Shown: positions 38,032-48,028 of the stretch, in pieces
How the letters are laid out: every line of letters begins with the position of its first letter
Position numbering within the stretch: the first letter of the stretch is position 1
Assembly (NCBI RefSeq): GCF_011400295.1
Contig: NZ_CP049859.1
Span: forward strand, 1,240,001-1,304,000
Reading direction: 5' to 3'
Origin: Erysipelothrix sp. HDW6A
GTDB taxonomy: Bacteria; Bacillota_I; Bacilli_A; Erysipelotrichales; Erysipelotrichaceae
DNA length: 64,000 bases
Program-made: the position numbers and the translations under genes
The notes under the pieces: model-generated
Told to the model about the DNA's origin: nothing
Seen by the model: the letters and a program-made list of their open reading frames with translations, nothing else
The model's database searches: none

Positions 38032-38985
38032 CTATTTGATTTTCTTTGCAATATCTAAAATAAGTTTCGATAAACTATTAAATCCTAAATAATTGAGTTT
38101 AGCTACCAATATTCTCTTTGAAGGTATATTGAAATCTGATTTTGCCTTATTTATGTTTACTTGATTTGACTTGGCATAATCTCTGAATTTACGAATAACG
38201 TTATTTTTTTCTTTGTTATTATGGAGTGTAATTCTATTGATTGTTGTAATAAGCACATGATCAACAATAAAATAGTTATGAACATAGGCTAAATCATTCC
38301 ATAAATTTTTAGAAATTAAGAAATCCTTCAAATCATCAAGAACAGTAATCATGTCTAAATTCTTTTCTGAGTTTTCATTATTCATTATTGAGACTTCACG
38401 ATTATGACAGTGATACATCCCACGATGAATTGTACCTATTTTTTCGGTTTGGAAAAGCAATTTTGTAGTAAAAGAAAAATCTTCATACCAGAGTCCTAAT
38501 GGGAATCGGCTATCACCTACAAATTCTGCACGGAACATTTTATTACAAGCTGACGGAGTAACTGTGTACTTGCTTTCAAATGTTGATGATTGATGATATA
38601 TTTCATGATCAACAAAATGGTCAACCATATCACAAATCACAATGTCTTGATTGTTTTCTTCTGCTTCATTGTACATTACTTCATACATATCTAAATCGAC
38701 CCAGTCATCACTATCGACAAATGCGTAGTACTTACCTTGTGCAAGTTTTAGCGCATTGTTTCGAGCTGCTGATAGTCCTTGATTTTCTTGGTTGATAACC
38801 TTTATTAAATCAGGATAATTTTGAGCATACTTATTGATAATATCAGGTGAATGATCTGTAGAACCGTCATTAGTTATTATTACTTCATAATTATCAAGAG
38901 TTTGATTTACAATTGAATCAAGACATTTAATTAAATAATCACCAGTGTTATATACTGGGACAACTATACTAACTTTTACCATCAT
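38032..38985 (-). CDS. Glycosyltransferase family 2
   Basis: 317 residues from the ATG at 38985 (a second ATG follows immediately at 38982); the site AAAGTAGGTAAC lies just upstream. GT-A motifs: VSIVVPVYNTGDYL, ITNDGSTDHSPDI, GLSAARNNALKLAQG and the DXD-type FVDSDDW, then WYEDFSFT as the acceptor-side element. Donor unknown. Closely similar in plan to the GT2 at 40507-41478, suggesting duplication. Confidence 0.9.
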   Translation of the reverse strand: MMVKVSIVVPVYNTGDYLIKCLDSIVNQTLDNYEVIITNDGSTDHSPDIINKYAQNYPDLIKVINQENQGLSAARNNALKLAQGKYYAFVDSDDWVDLDMYEVMYNEAEENNQDIVICDMVDHFVDHEIYHQSSTFESKYTVTPSACNKMFRAEFVGDSRFPLGLWYEDFSFTTKLLFQTEKIGTIHRGMYHCHNREVSIMNNENSEKNLDMITVLDDLKDFLISKNLWNDLAYVHNYFIVDHVLITTINRITLHNNKEKNNVIRKFRDYAKSNQVNINKAKSDFNIPSKRILVAKLNYLGFNSLSKLILDIAKKIK

Positions 38986-38986
38986 G

Positions 38987-40498
38987 TTACCTACTTTCTG
39001 GAATTCTTCTTTTTGCATTCTTTTGTTTCATTTCTTTAAATGAGAATGTACTTATTGTGATTAAACTTAATATATAGGAAATATAGAAAAGCACGTTGGG
39101 ACGTTTTAATACATTACCTGAAAATTGAGCCGCCCCCAGAATTAATACTAAGGCTACTAAGTAAATCCCAAGATTTTCGTTGAAACGATTTTCTTTAACA
39201 AAGAAGTAGTTCCCTATTCCACGAATTAATATATAAATAAACAATGAAATATAAATCGCAAAACCAATGTAACCGTAAGAATAGAATATACCATGTAGAT
39301 CATTTTCTAAATCATAGTTAGTACCACCAATTGTATAAGCTGCTTGTTCAAAACCAAAGAGATGTTGTGCTGTACTCGACTGATCATAAACTAAAGAAAC
39401 GGCAACTAACTTTGAATTACGGTTATTAATAAGTGAATCTGCATTGAGACTGTAGTTGTATTTTTCTGCAACCTTTTCAATTCCGAATTGTTCTACTAAA
39501 TCCTTGGTATATAGACTATAAACTTTTGTATATAAGTCAACATTCTCTAAGAAGTAATCCTTACCGGTTAGATTTGATTCAGGTTTTCCAGGGTCTGGTT
39601 TTGCAACCTCAGTTTCAATATCATTAATCTCATTTTGCCACTCATCAAATGCAATATTTGTATAGTATGTATTAATATGCATTGGTGAGTAATCTTTACA
39701 TACGTAAACAATCCCTAAACTAAGGACAACTAAACCGAGTTTTAACCAGTGTTTATTTTTGGATAACAGAGTAATGACTATTAATGCAGCTCCAATAAGG
39801 AATATTGAATAGAATGTAAGTTTTGTTCCAAAGAAGAATAAACTCGCAATGCTTAAAGCAATAAGCACTATTGAAATAATGATGTTTTTTGCTTTAATGG
39901 AAACTAATAAGGTAATACTTGCGATAACACAAATAATTACACTTTGAGAATTACCTGTAAGGAACCATCCTTTAACTCCAAATGCACCTACTGTAGCATT
40001 GTAATATGTAAATTCAGGAATACCAAGCAGGTAGCTTAGGACAATTGAAAGCGAAATAATGATTAGGTTTACAACAATTAATACATTAGCGATTTTAGTG
40101 ACTTCTTCTGAATCATAGTCTGCTTTTATTTGTCGGAAGATATCATTAAATGCTAAATAGAATAAAGGAAGTTGAACAACGCGTAAATACATCGCAATAT
40201 CAGACATAATCGATTGATATCCCGAAACATAGTTTGCAATAAAATGAGCAGTAAAAAAGACACTCAGTAATCCTATTAGGATATAATAGTGCTTTTTCTT
40301 GTCGGATATTATAAAACCATACAAGGTTACAACTGCTAGTAGAGCAAATCTTGCAATAGTTGAAATAGCGCTGACATTGGCATTCGAAGCAAAAAATGAT
40401 GCTATGTCCAACACAGGTTGTATCACCACAATTATTGATAAGAATATCAATGTTTGTCGTGAACTAAAACGTTCATTTGAATTTATATAACTTTTCAT
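38987..40498 (-). CDS. O-antigen ligase / Wzy-type polymerase family membrane protein
   Basis: 503 residues with about 11 membrane segments and one large extracellular loop (about residues 260-375) between them. The loop is followed by the HLFGFEQAAYTIGG and ENDLHGIFYSYGYIGF segment, which resembles the conserved H-containing region of WaaL/Wzy proteins. Likely polymerises or transfers repeat units outside the membrane. The locus also has an EpsG-type polymerase, so the division of labour is unclear. Confidence 0.75.
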   Translation of the reverse strand: MKSYINSNERFSSRQTLIFLSIIVVIQPVLDIASFFASNANVSAISTIARFALLAVVTLYGFIISDKKKHYYILIGLLSVFFTAHFIANYVSGYQSIMSDIAMYLRVVQLPLFYLAFNDIFRQIKADYDSEEVTKIANVLIVVNLIIISLSIVLSYLLGIPEFTYYNATVGAFGVKGWFLTGNSQSVIICVIASITLLVSIKAKNIIISIVLIALSIASLFFFGTKLTFYSIFLIGAALIVITLLSKNKHWLKLGLVVLSLGIVYVCKDYSPMHINTYYTNIAFDEWQNEINDIETEVAKPDPGKPESNLTGKDYFLENVDLYTKVYSLYTKDLVEQFGIEKVAEKYNYSLNADSLINNRNSKLVAVSLVYDQSSTAQHLFGFEQAAYTIGGTNYDLENDLHGIFYSYGYIGFAIYISLFIYILIRGIGNYFFVKENRFNENLGIYLVALVLILGAAQFSGNVLKRPNVLFYISYILSLITISTFSFKEMKQKNAKRRIPESR

Positions 40499-40506
40499 GT
40501 ATTCAC

Positions 40507-41478
40507 CTATCTAAATTTAAACATTAAAGCAATTGGACCGTACAACCTTATGTTGAGCAAATTAAAAATAAGTCGATGCTTAATGTTTAATTCTTTGACA
40601 GCATGATTTGATTTGTAATTCGGAAACATGTTTCTAAATTCTTTGTCAATCTCTTTTGCGAGTTGGCGGTTGTTTGCACGAATTAAGCGAACCATGGTTG
40701 GTATATAAAATTGATTAATTGCTAATTTTTCTATATCGTCTCTATATTCATTATAGAGATTATTTTTTTCATAAAACTTAATAAGTTCTTTAAAGACAGT
40801 AACAATATCCTTGTTCTTCTCAGAACCAAGAGACGCCATAATAGAGCCTTCTCTTTGAACATAGTATAGAGCCTGGTGATTAATTACCATTGCTCGTTGA
40901 GAATAAATATAGTATTGATGACTGTATAGTAAGTCTTCATACCATATTCCTTCTTTGAAATTTAAGTTGTTGTTAATTAAATTATCACGTAGATATAGAC
41001 GATTCCATACAGCATTGTGAATATGGAACAAATTTCGGTTTTCTTGAGGATTAATAACTTCATTAACAGGCACAGAATCTATTTTGTAGAGTTCAAGATA
41101 GTTCCCCTGCTCATCTACTTGCTCAAATCCATCAACAATATAATCCAGATTGTGTTTCTCAGCAAGATTAATCATTATCTCAAGCGTATCGTTCTTAATG
41201 TAGTCATCACTATCGATAAAATAGATGTATTTTCCTGTAGCTCTTTCAACACCACGGTTTCTACTTGCACTTAAACCACTATTTTTTTGATCGATTACTT
41301 TAAAAAGATCAGGATATTCTGACGCGAAGCGATGTACAATTTCGGCACTTCCATCTGTTGGTCCATCATTAATAACAATAATTTCAAAATCATTGATTGT
41401 CTGATTTACCAATGAAGTAAGACAACGCTCAAGGAGCGTCTCTACGTTATAAACCGGTACAATTACACTAACTTTCAT
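40507..41478 (-). CDS. Glycosyltransferase family 2
   Basis: 323 residues. VSVIVPVYNVETLLERCL, VINDGPTDGSAEIV, GLSASRNRGVERATG and FIDSDDY are GT-A donor-site motifs; IWYEDLLYS is the acceptor-side motif. The ATG follows AGAAAGGCAAGATAT and an internal promoter lies about 35 bases upstream, so this gene may head a second transcript covering the flippase-proximal half of the locus. Confidence 0.9.
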   Translation of the reverse strand: MKVSVIVPVYNVETLLERCLTSLVNQTINDFEIIVINDGPTDGSAEIVHRFASEYPDLFKVIDQKNSGLSASRNRGVERATGKYIYFIDSDDYIKNDTLEIMINLAEKHNLDYIVDGFEQVDEQGNYLELYKIDSVPVNEVINPQENRNLFHIHNAVWNRLYLRDNLINNNLNFKEGIWYEDLLYSHQYYIYSQRAMVINHQALYYVQREGSIMASLGSEKNKDIVTVFKELIKFYEKNNLYNEYRDDIEKLAINQFYIPTMVRLIRANNRQLAKEIDKEFRNMFPNYKSNHAVKELNIKHRLIFNLLNIRLYGPIALMFKFR

Positions 41479-41508
41479 AATATATCTTGCCTTTCTAAAA
41501 TCATTAAG

Positions 41509-41537
41509 ATTATATCACTTACATCTGTACATCACAA
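41509..41537 (-). promoter_or_regulatory. Internal promoter in the polysaccharide locus
   Basis: On the minus strand: TTGTGA (41537-41532), 17-base spacer ending in TGA, TATAAT (41514-41509), an extended -10. It lies in the only sizeable intergenic gap (80 bases) inside the locus, between licD and the GT2 gene. Confidence 0.6.
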
Positions 41538-41558
41538 GGTTTCAAACGATGTGAAAAA

Positions 41559-42383
41559 TCACTCAAATGTATGATTTGAGACTCTTTCATCTAAAGGTGG
41601 TAAACTTCTCCAATCACCATAAAATGAGCTTAGAATTCTATCGTATGCACGAGGAACAGGAAACTTTTCTCCTTCGAAATCCACATAAATTACATCATGA
41701 AGCTCATCTTTACTGATCTTAAGTAAATCATAGTCTTCCTCTTTGACATTGTCACATAAACAAGTAAGATACTGAAGCGATTGATCAGAATTGTAGCGAG
41801 TCATGAGTGCTTCTCTCTCCTGATACCATTTCTTAAGGAATGGATTCCAACGGTGTGTAAGAATATTAAAGAATCTAAGTGAACCACGAATTAAGCGATT
41901 CGGTAAATTTTGTTTCGGTGAAGCGTAAGTATACACAAACATTACAAACTTATTATGCAAGTTCTTAATTCTGTGAATGAATTCCGCTTTCTCTACTGGG
42001 TCATTTGGAAGTGCATCAAATGGGAAAATATCAATCCAGACTCCTTGATTAATTCCCGTATATGTTGTCGATTTTTCTTTCATTTCAATATTTTTACTTC
42101 GTATTTTCCCGAAACCATACCAGTATTGATCTTCAACGTCTCCATCAGTAAAAAACATATCGTCGGGTAGTTCGTCTTCAATGATAGTTTTTAAATAGTC
42201 ATAAGACTCTCTTGTCATAACTGTATCGACATCATCGTCCCATGGAATAAAACCTTGATGACGCATTGCACCAATTAAGGTTCCGTATGCCAAAGTATAG
42301 GTGATGTTATGTTTCTTACAAATGGTGTCAAAAGTCTTTAAAATTCGTAGTTCTTCTCTTTGAATATCTTTAATATCACTCAT
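41559..42383 (-). CDS. licD: LicD family phosphotransferase
   Basis: 274 residues. LAYGTLIGAMRHQGFIPWDDDVD is the LicD signature (read as AYGTLIGAMRH then GFIPWDDDVD), with GVWIDIFPFDALP further on. LicD enzymes move phosphocholine or a related phospho-group from a CDP donor onto surface polysaccharide; Erysipelothrix capsules are known to carry phosphorylcholine. The start overlaps the upstream GT4 stop as ATGA. The CDP donor could come from the nucleotidyltransferase-PLP gene at 9.6 kb, which is inference. No licA/licB transport-kinase genes are in the window. Confidence 0.9.
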   Translation of the reverse strand: MSDIKDIQREELRILKTFDTICKKHNITYTLAYGTLIGAMRHQGFIPWDDDVDTVMTRESYDYLKTIIEDELPDDMFFTDGDVEDQYWYGFGKIRSKNIEMKEKSTTYTGINQGVWIDIFPFDALPNDPVEKAEFIHRIKNLHNKFVMFVYTYASPKQNLPNRLIRGSLRFFNILTHRWNPFLKKWYQEREALMTRYNSDQSLQYLTCLCDNVKEEDYDLLKISKDELHDVIYVDFEGEKFPVPRAYDRILSSFYGDWRSLPPLDERVSNHTFE

Positions 42384-43558
42384 AATTTCTCTATTTCCTT
42401 AAGATAATTTTCTATCATTTTCTCTTTTGAAAACTTAAAAGAGTATTCTCGACAAGCTTCAGATGAATAACGAACAAAATCAAAATTCTGTATACTTGTT
42501 GCTAGTAAATCTATATCATTAGCTTTAACAACTAATCCAACCTCGTCCCCTACTATTTCGGGTACTGCTGTCTGATCATACACGATAACAGGAGTTCCAC
42601 ATGCTAAAGCTTCAACAGTAGTAAGACCCATCGTTTCTTCTTGACTGAGGTTTAGATAAATATCTGCATTTGAATAGTATTCCACTAATTCTGATACATT
42701 TTCCGTTCTCGTGATGCCTTTGATTGAGGATGGTAGTCCCTCACACTGTTGTTTTGATAATCCAATAAGTGTGATCTTGTAGTCCTCTGGTAGTCGCTTG
42801 CTTAATTCAATAAAATCATCCAGTCCTTTACGTTTCTCCCAAATGTTTGCAACACCTAGTAGGTTAATTTCTGTAGAGTTTGATTCATTTTTAAGTGGTC
42901 TAAAAACCTGGAGGTCAATTCCGTTATAAATTCTCTTTATTTTATAAGAATTTAAGAAAGTTTGTTCGGTTAATTGTTTTAACCAGTCTGAAGGTGTAAG
43001 AATTGTTAAGTTATTTATATTAGAAAAAGCTTCTTTTTTCCAATTGAAGTTGTATTTTTGATTTGAAAACCCCAAAGACTCTGGATACTCTCGAGTAGTA
43101 TTACACTCAACACATCCTTTATCCCAAACTTTACAACCTGAATACGAGAAGTAAGCGCTGCTTCCACTGAAAGACCAGCAATCATGTAGAGTCCATAGAA
43201 TCTTGGTCTGTGGTCGTGTCTTTAAATAGTTAAATAGCATTCTCACATTGAGGTAGTATCCATGAAGATTGTGTAAATGTATTACCTCAGGATTATACTC
43301 ATCGATTACTTTTATTAATTTCTTTGTCTCTAAACTAGAATGCAAACCGTGTCTCCCAAGAAGACGAGTCATAAGTACATGCCAGTATGTAGAAATTTTA
43401 CTTCCAAAATAGAACGTATCTTCTGAATTCTCTTGAGGATATCGGCCATACGCAACTAAAACATCGTGACCTGCTTGCTTGGATGCATTTGCAATGTCTC
43501 GAACTAACTTCCCGGTGCTTCCGTAATCTACAACTGAATTAATAAAAAGAATTTTCAT
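42380..43558 (-). CDS. Glycosyltransferase family 4
   Basis: 392 residues, GT-B fold. N-terminal DYGSTGKLVRDIANASKQAGHD; donor site with GVANIWEKRKGLDDFI and EETMGLTTVEALACGTPV (EX7E). A CX10CxxC-like cysteine cluster lies around SGCKVWDKGCVECNTT (about residues 140-155), a feature of WcaC/WbuB-type capsule transferases. ATGA overlap with the epimerase upstream and with licD downstream. Confidence 0.88.
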   Translation of the reverse strand: MKILFINSVVDYGSTGKLVRDIANASKQAGHDVLVAYGRYPQENSEDTFYFGSKISTYWHVLMTRLLGRHGLHSSLETKKLIKVIDEYNPEVIHLHNLHGYYLNVRMLFNYLKTRPQTKILWTLHDCWSFSGSSAYFSYSGCKVWDKGCVECNTTREYPESLGFSNQKYNFNWKKEAFSNINNLTILTPSDWLKQLTEQTFLNSYKIKRIYNGIDLQVFRPLKNESNSTEINLLGVANIWEKRKGLDDFIELSKRLPEDYKITLIGLSKQQCEGLPSSIKGITRTENVSELVEYYSNADIYLNLSQEETMGLTTVEALACGTPVIVYDQTAVPEIVGDEVGLVVKANDIDLLATSIQNFDFVRYSSEACREYSFKFSKEKMIENYLKEIEKL

Positions 43559-44682
43559 CGTTTTTGCCAGACTACTCTATTTATATAGTCGGTGTATGAA
43601 AGGATGATACGAAGCACTTTTTCCGAAACATTTGGCATGCTATAGTCTGAGACATGACGTAATGTAGATATTTCTTGAGTTTCAAGCACTTCTAGTCCTT
43701 GTAGCACGCGATCTTTGTGTAAGCCAACCATCATAACACTTGCCTCTTCCATTGCTTCTGGACGCTCGTGTGCCTCTCTCAGGTTTAACGCTTTAAAACC
43801 AAGTATCGATGATTCTTCAGATATAGTACCACTATCACTTAATGTAGCCTTAGAATGAAGTTGTAAGGTTACATAGTCATTGAATCCAAGTGGTTTAAGA
43901 ATTTGCACATTAGGATGGAACTCTATATTAAGTTTCTCAATCATGTTCTTTGTGCGTGGATGTGTACTTACTATTACAGGATAGTTATATTTCTCGGCAA
44001 CTGTATTAAGTGTTTCTACTAAGTTCATAAAATTTGTTCGTGAATTTATGTTCTCATCCCGGTGAGCAGAAACCACAAAATAGTGTCCCTCTTTTAAATT
44101 TAGGCGTTCCAAGATTGTATTTGCTTCAATATCTTCTTTTCGGGATTGAAGAACTTCATACATTGGACTTCCTGTTTTTATGATTCTATCTGCAGATAAG
44201 CCTTCACGTAAAAGGTATTCACGAGCAATATCACTGTATGTTAGGTTAATATCTGAAATATGGTCTACTATTTTACGATTAGTTTCTTCAGGGACACGTT
44301 GATCAAAACAACGATTCCCTGCTTCCATATGGAAAATAGGAATTTGAAGACGCTTGGCTGCAATAGCACATAGACAGCTGTTTGTATCTCCTAGTACTAG
44401 GAATGCATCAGGTTTTACAGACTCTAGTATTGGTTCAATTTTAACAAGAATATTACCAATTGTTCCAATAGGCTGTCCTGTAGCAGTATCAAGGAAGTAA
44501 TCAGGTTTCTTAATTTTGAAATCATTAAAGAAAACCTCGTTAAGCTCATAGTCATAATTTTGACCTGTATGAACAAGAACATGTTCAATAGCGCTTGATG
44601 ACTCTAAACGGTTGATAACAGCTGAAAGTCGAATAATTTCTGGTCGTGTACCGACCACGGTCATAACTTTTAATTTTTTCAT
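43555..44682 (-). CDS. capG: UDP-N-acetyl-L-talosamine/GlcNAc 2-epimerase, CapG/FnlC type
   Basis: 375 residues from the ATG at 44682, preceded by ATGGAGGTTTAAA. Non-hydrolysing epimerase fold: VMTVVGTRPEIIRLSAV, HTGQNYDYELNEVFF, VLGDTNSCLCAI, HMEAGNRCFDQRVPEETNR and SDSGTISEESS. The FDQRVPEE form and position after capE-capF indicate the last step to UDP-N-acetyl-L-fucosamine, distinct from the WecB-type epimerase at 49850. Confidence 0.88.
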   Translation of the reverse strand: MKKLKVMTVVGTRPEIIRLSAVINRLESSSAIEHVLVHTGQNYDYELNEVFFNDFKIKKPDYFLDTATGQPIGTIGNILVKIEPILESVKPDAFLVLGDTNSCLCAIAAKRLQIPIFHMEAGNRCFDQRVPEETNRKIVDHISDINLTYSDIAREYLLREGLSADRIIKTGSPMYEVLQSRKEDIEANTILERLNLKEGHYFVVSAHRDENINSRTNFMNLVETLNTVAEKYNYPVIVSTHPRTKNMIEKLNIEFHPNVQILKPLGFNDYVTLQLHSKATLSDSGTISEESSILGFKALNLREAHERPEAMEEASVMMVGLHKDRVLQGLEVLETQEISTLRHVSDYSMPNVSEKVLRIILSYTDYINRVVWQKR

Positions 44683-44683
44683 T

Positions 44684-45793
44684 TTAAACCTCCATGGTGT
44701 ATGTATCTGGATTATTTTGATCAAATATCTCATTGACCCAAATAATTGTTATTAAGTCTTCGTTACTCTCATTGACAATAGAATGAGTATAACCTGCAGG
44801 AATATCAATAACATTAAGTTCATCTCCTGATACTTTATAGGAATATACAGTATCAGAGTCAATTTCTCTTAATTTAATGACTCCCTCTCCCCTTACTACA
44901 AGAAACTTCTCATGTTTAGTATGATGCCAATGGTTTCCTTTAGTAATACCAGGCTTTGATACATTAATACTTACTTGACCTCTGTCACTTGATTTAAGAA
45001 ACTCAGTAAAACTGCCACGCTCATCGATGTGACTTACTAAACTGTATGAAAAATCTTTAGGATCCAAATAACTCAAATATGTACTGTAAAGTTTCTTAAT
45101 GAGTTCGTCTCCCAGGTTTGGAATCACTAATGAGCTTCGACCTTCCTTAAATGATTGAAGAGTTTGCGCAATAGAGCCAAGTTTAGTCTCATAGTTCTTT
45201 GAAACAGAACAGTAGTACGTATCGATTCGATTTGGACTACCCTTTAAAGTACTAATCATCTCTGTTACGACATCATCAATATATTCAAGTGTAATTTCAG
45301 TATCTGGATTATTAATACTTATTGGAATATTTCTACTGATGTTATAGCACCAAGTGGCAATCACTGAATTGTAGTTTGGAGTAGACCATTTTCCAAAAAG
45401 ATTATGGAAACGATAAATAAACACTTCAGCTCCAGAACTGATTGAATAGTCGATAATTGTTTGTTCAGCGAGCAATTTACTCTTACCATATGGGTTGTCT
45501 AAAGATGCCTGAATACTGCTTGATAGCAATATTGGCGTCTTACGATTGAATGTTAGTAATTGTTTGCATAAGTAATCTGTAAAATCAGAATTGCCTCTAT
45601 AGTAGTCTTCAACATTTTCTGGACGATTCACTCCTGCAAGATGAATAATGAAATCAGATTCCTTGAGATAGTTATCAAGTTCTTCTAATGAATCATCTTT
45701 ATTGTAAGCAAAAACTTCATAACCGTGATTATGAAGTGAGCTTGTTACGTTCTTACCAACAAAACCAGCAGCACCTGTAACTAATATTTTCAT
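44684..45793 (-). CDS. capF: CapF/FnlB bifunctional reductase with C-terminal cupin
   Basis: 369 residues. SDR domain (1-245) with TGAAGFVGKNV and NPYGKSKLLAEQ (YxxxK); cupin domain (about 255-369) with the metal ligands in HWHHTKHEKFLVVRGEG. CapF epimerises at C3 and reduces the 4-keto sugar from CapE to UDP-2-acetamido-2,6-dideoxy-L-talose. Starts by ATGA overlap after capE. Confidence 0.92.
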   Translation of the reverse strand: MKILVTGAAGFVGKNVTSSLHNHGYEVFAYNKDDSLEELDNYLKESDFIIHLAGVNRPENVEDYYRGNSDFTDYLCKQLLTFNRKTPILLSSSIQASLDNPYGKSKLLAEQTIIDYSISSGAEVFIYRFHNLFGKWSTPNYNSVIATWCYNISRNIPISINNPDTEITLEYIDDVVTEMISTLKGSPNRIDTYYCSVSKNYETKLGSIAQTLQSFKEGRSSLVIPNLGDELIKKLYSTYLSYLDPKDFSYSLVSHIDERGSFTEFLKSSDRGQVSINVSKPGITKGNHWHHTKHEKFLVVRGEGVIKLREIDSDTVYSYKVSGDELNVIDIPAGYTHSIVNESNEDLITIIWVNEIFDQNNPDTYTMEV

Positions 45794-46812
45794 TGTATAA
45801 AATCCTTTATTTCATCCTGAATTTCATAGAGTGTCTGCAATTTTTCGATTATTTCTGCTTTATTAAGACGGTGTGTATTATGGGAGTTATATTCTTCTTC
45901 GGTTACGAGTTCTTCTCCATCAATGAAATACTTATCATAATTTAAGTCGCGTTGGTCCATAGGAATACGATAGTAATTTCCTAAATCAACTGATTTTACG
46001 TATTCTTCTTTTGTTAAGAGCGTTTCATAGATTTTTTCACCATGACGTGTACCGATAATTCGAGTACCTACATTAGATTGAGTTAATTCAAGAATTGCTT
46101 CCGCTAAATCTGAAATTGTACTTGCAGGTGACTTTTGAACAAATAAATCTCCTGGTTTTCCATTGTTAAATGCAAATAGTACTAAATCAACTGCTTCATC
46201 AAGGGACATTAAAAAACGTGTCATATTGGGATTAGTTAAGGTTAGTTGTTTACCTGAACGTATTTGGTCTAAAAACAATGGGATTACTGAGCCGCGAGAA
46301 GCCATAACGTTACCATAACGAGTACCACATATTACTGTGCCTGTTTCTTGTGCTAAACGGGCTTTAGCAATAAATGTCTTTTCCATCATTGCTTTTGATA
46401 TTCCCATTGCATTGATAGGATAAGCAGCTTTGTCAGTTGATAGACAGACTACTTTCTTTACATGATTTTCTATAGCTACTTCGAGTACATTGTCAGTTCC
46501 AAGGACATTGGTTTTAACTGCTTCAATTGGGAAAAATTCGCATGAAGGAACCTGTTTTAAAGCTGCTGCATGGAATAAAAAGTCTACACCTCTCATAGCA
46601 TGGATAAGTGATGATTTATCACGTACGTCACCAATATAGAACTTTAAGCGATCATCATGAAATTCTTTACGCATATCATCCTGTTTTTTCTCATCTCTTG
46701 AAAGAATTCTAAGTTCTTTTATCTGATTGTCTTTAAGTAGTCGACGTGCAACTGCATGACCAAATGAACCAGTTCCTCCTGTAATTAAAACGATGCTATT
46801 TTTTATTTCCAT
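45790..46812 (-). CDS. capE: CapE/FnlA UDP-GlcNAc 4,6-dehydratase/5-epimerase
   Basis: 340 residues from the ATG at 46812, preceded by TGGAGGCAATCAAAT. Extended SDR: LITGGTGSFGHAVARRLL, CLSTDKAAYPINAMGISKAM with the MxxxK catalytic element of the soluble dehydratases, and TRYGNVMASRGSVIPLF. First committed step to UDP-L-FucNAc. Overlaps the WbuB-like gene by 17 bases. Confidence 0.93.
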   Translation of the reverse strand: MEIKNSIVLITGGTGSFGHAVARRLLKDNQIKELRILSRDEKKQDDMRKEFHDDRLKFYIGDVRDKSSLIHAMRGVDFLFHAAALKQVPSCEFFPIEAVKTNVLGTDNVLEVAIENHVKKVVCLSTDKAAYPINAMGISKAMMEKTFIAKARLAQETGTVICGTRYGNVMASRGSVIPLFLDQIRSGKQLTLTNPNMTRFLMSLDEAVDLVLFAFNNGKPGDLFVQKSPASTISDLAEAILELTQSNVGTRIIGTRHGEKIYETLLTKEEYVKSVDLGNYYRIPMDQRDLNYDKYFIDGEELVTEEEYNSHNTHRLNKAEIIEKLQTLYEIQDEIKDFIQ

Positions 46813-48013
46813 ATTTGATTGCCTCCATTTGTGAAATGATAGTGTCATAAGCTTGAGTACTTGTATAATTATCTACAAGATAATTATAACCATTTTCTCC
46901 AAGCTCTTTAATATGAACTTCATCACTTAAAATTGTATTGATGGTCTTTAGCCACAGGTTAGAATCATTGCTTGGAACATAATATCCAAACTTGTTCTCT
47001 TCCGCAATACGGCCCATATCACTACTTCTATCAGTTGCACATACTACTGGAAGTTTTTGAGCCATATAACTAAGAAGTCTTTGAGGGAAGTTCGGGATAG
47101 TAAAGCGATAATCCAAGAAAATCAAACCTATGTCACAGACATTCATTACATTCATATACTCATTAAATGGTTTGTGTTTTGAATAAAACAAATTAGTTGG
47201 TTTCTTACTACTAATATAGTCAGTTATCAAATAATCCATAGCTCCACTACCAACAATAACTAAGCCGACATCATTCCTGTTTTCTATTTTTTCAAAGCAT
47301 TCTAAGATAAAAGGTACTGACTGCGGTAAACCTAAGTTCCCTCCATAGAATAATAACTTCATGGAATCAGGAAACCCTAAATCTTCTTTTGTTAAACTAC
47401 TATAATTATTGTCTTCCAAAGTTATTGTATTAGGCAAAATTCCTGTTTTGGCATTTAATTGTGGATTGTTGTTAAGAATATATTGAAGATTAGCTGGTGA
47501 CATTGTCCCAATAAAATCTGACAACTCATAGAGCTTACGCTCTTGTCTTTTGAAATAGTGATAAACTGGGCCATTTTTTCTCATGATATTCAAATCAATA
47601 GCATTTTGTGGAAATATATCCTTTAACATTAAATAGAAGAATGCATCTGGATTTCTACTTTTTAGATATTTCAAAGTTTTTACAATTGTAACAGGCGGTG
47701 TTGAATACAACACTAAGTCAAATGATTCATTATGAAGTTCTTCACGTATCGTTCTACAAAATATACTGTCAAACATTACTGTTGCAAGACCTTTTTGGAT
47801 CATATTACGATTTTTTGTCATTTTAGCTGATTTACTTGCGATATAACGTGTCTTATCGTTGATATATTCAGGTGATATCGCATGTTCAGGTTTATCAGTG
47901 CTATAAGCTATTGTAACGTGATGACCCTGCAACACAAAATGATGCATTAAATCTGCATAAATACCTTTTGATATAACACCTTCGTGTGTAGAGTTTAGAA
48001 ATAGCACTTTCAT
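46796..48013 (-). CDS. Glycosyltransferase family 4, WbuB-like (predicted L-FucNAc transferase)
   Basis: 405 residues. FLNSTHEGVISKGIYADLM and the central YSTPPVTIVKTLKYLK, LMLKDIFPQNAIDL and QERKLYELSDFIGTMSPAN segments match WbuB-type transferases, which typically sit beside fnlABC/capEFG and are assigned L-FucNAc transfer. Donor-site half: LFYGGNLGLPQSVPFILECF and FPQRLLSYMAQKLPVV. Specificity is inferred from context. Confidence 0.82.
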   Translation of the reverse strand: MKVLFLNSTHEGVISKGIYADLMHHFVLQGHHVTIAYSTDKPEHAISPEYINDKTRYIASKSAKMTKNRNMIQKGLATVMFDSIFCRTIREELHNESFDLVLYSTPPVTIVKTLKYLKSRNPDAFFYLMLKDIFPQNAIDLNIMRKNGPVYHYFKRQERKLYELSDFIGTMSPANLQYILNNNPQLNAKTGILPNTITLEDNNYSSLTKEDLGFPDSMKLLFYGGNLGLPQSVPFILECFEKIENRNDVGLVIVGSGAMDYLITDYISSKKPTNLFYSKHKPFNEYMNVMNVCDIGLIFLDYRFTIPNFPQRLLSYMAQKLPVVCATDRSSDMGRIAEENKFGYYVPSNDSNLWLKTINTILSDEVHIKELGENGYNYLVDNYTSTQAYDTIISQMEAIKYGNKK

Positions 48014-48028
48014 AAGTTCACCAGCCTT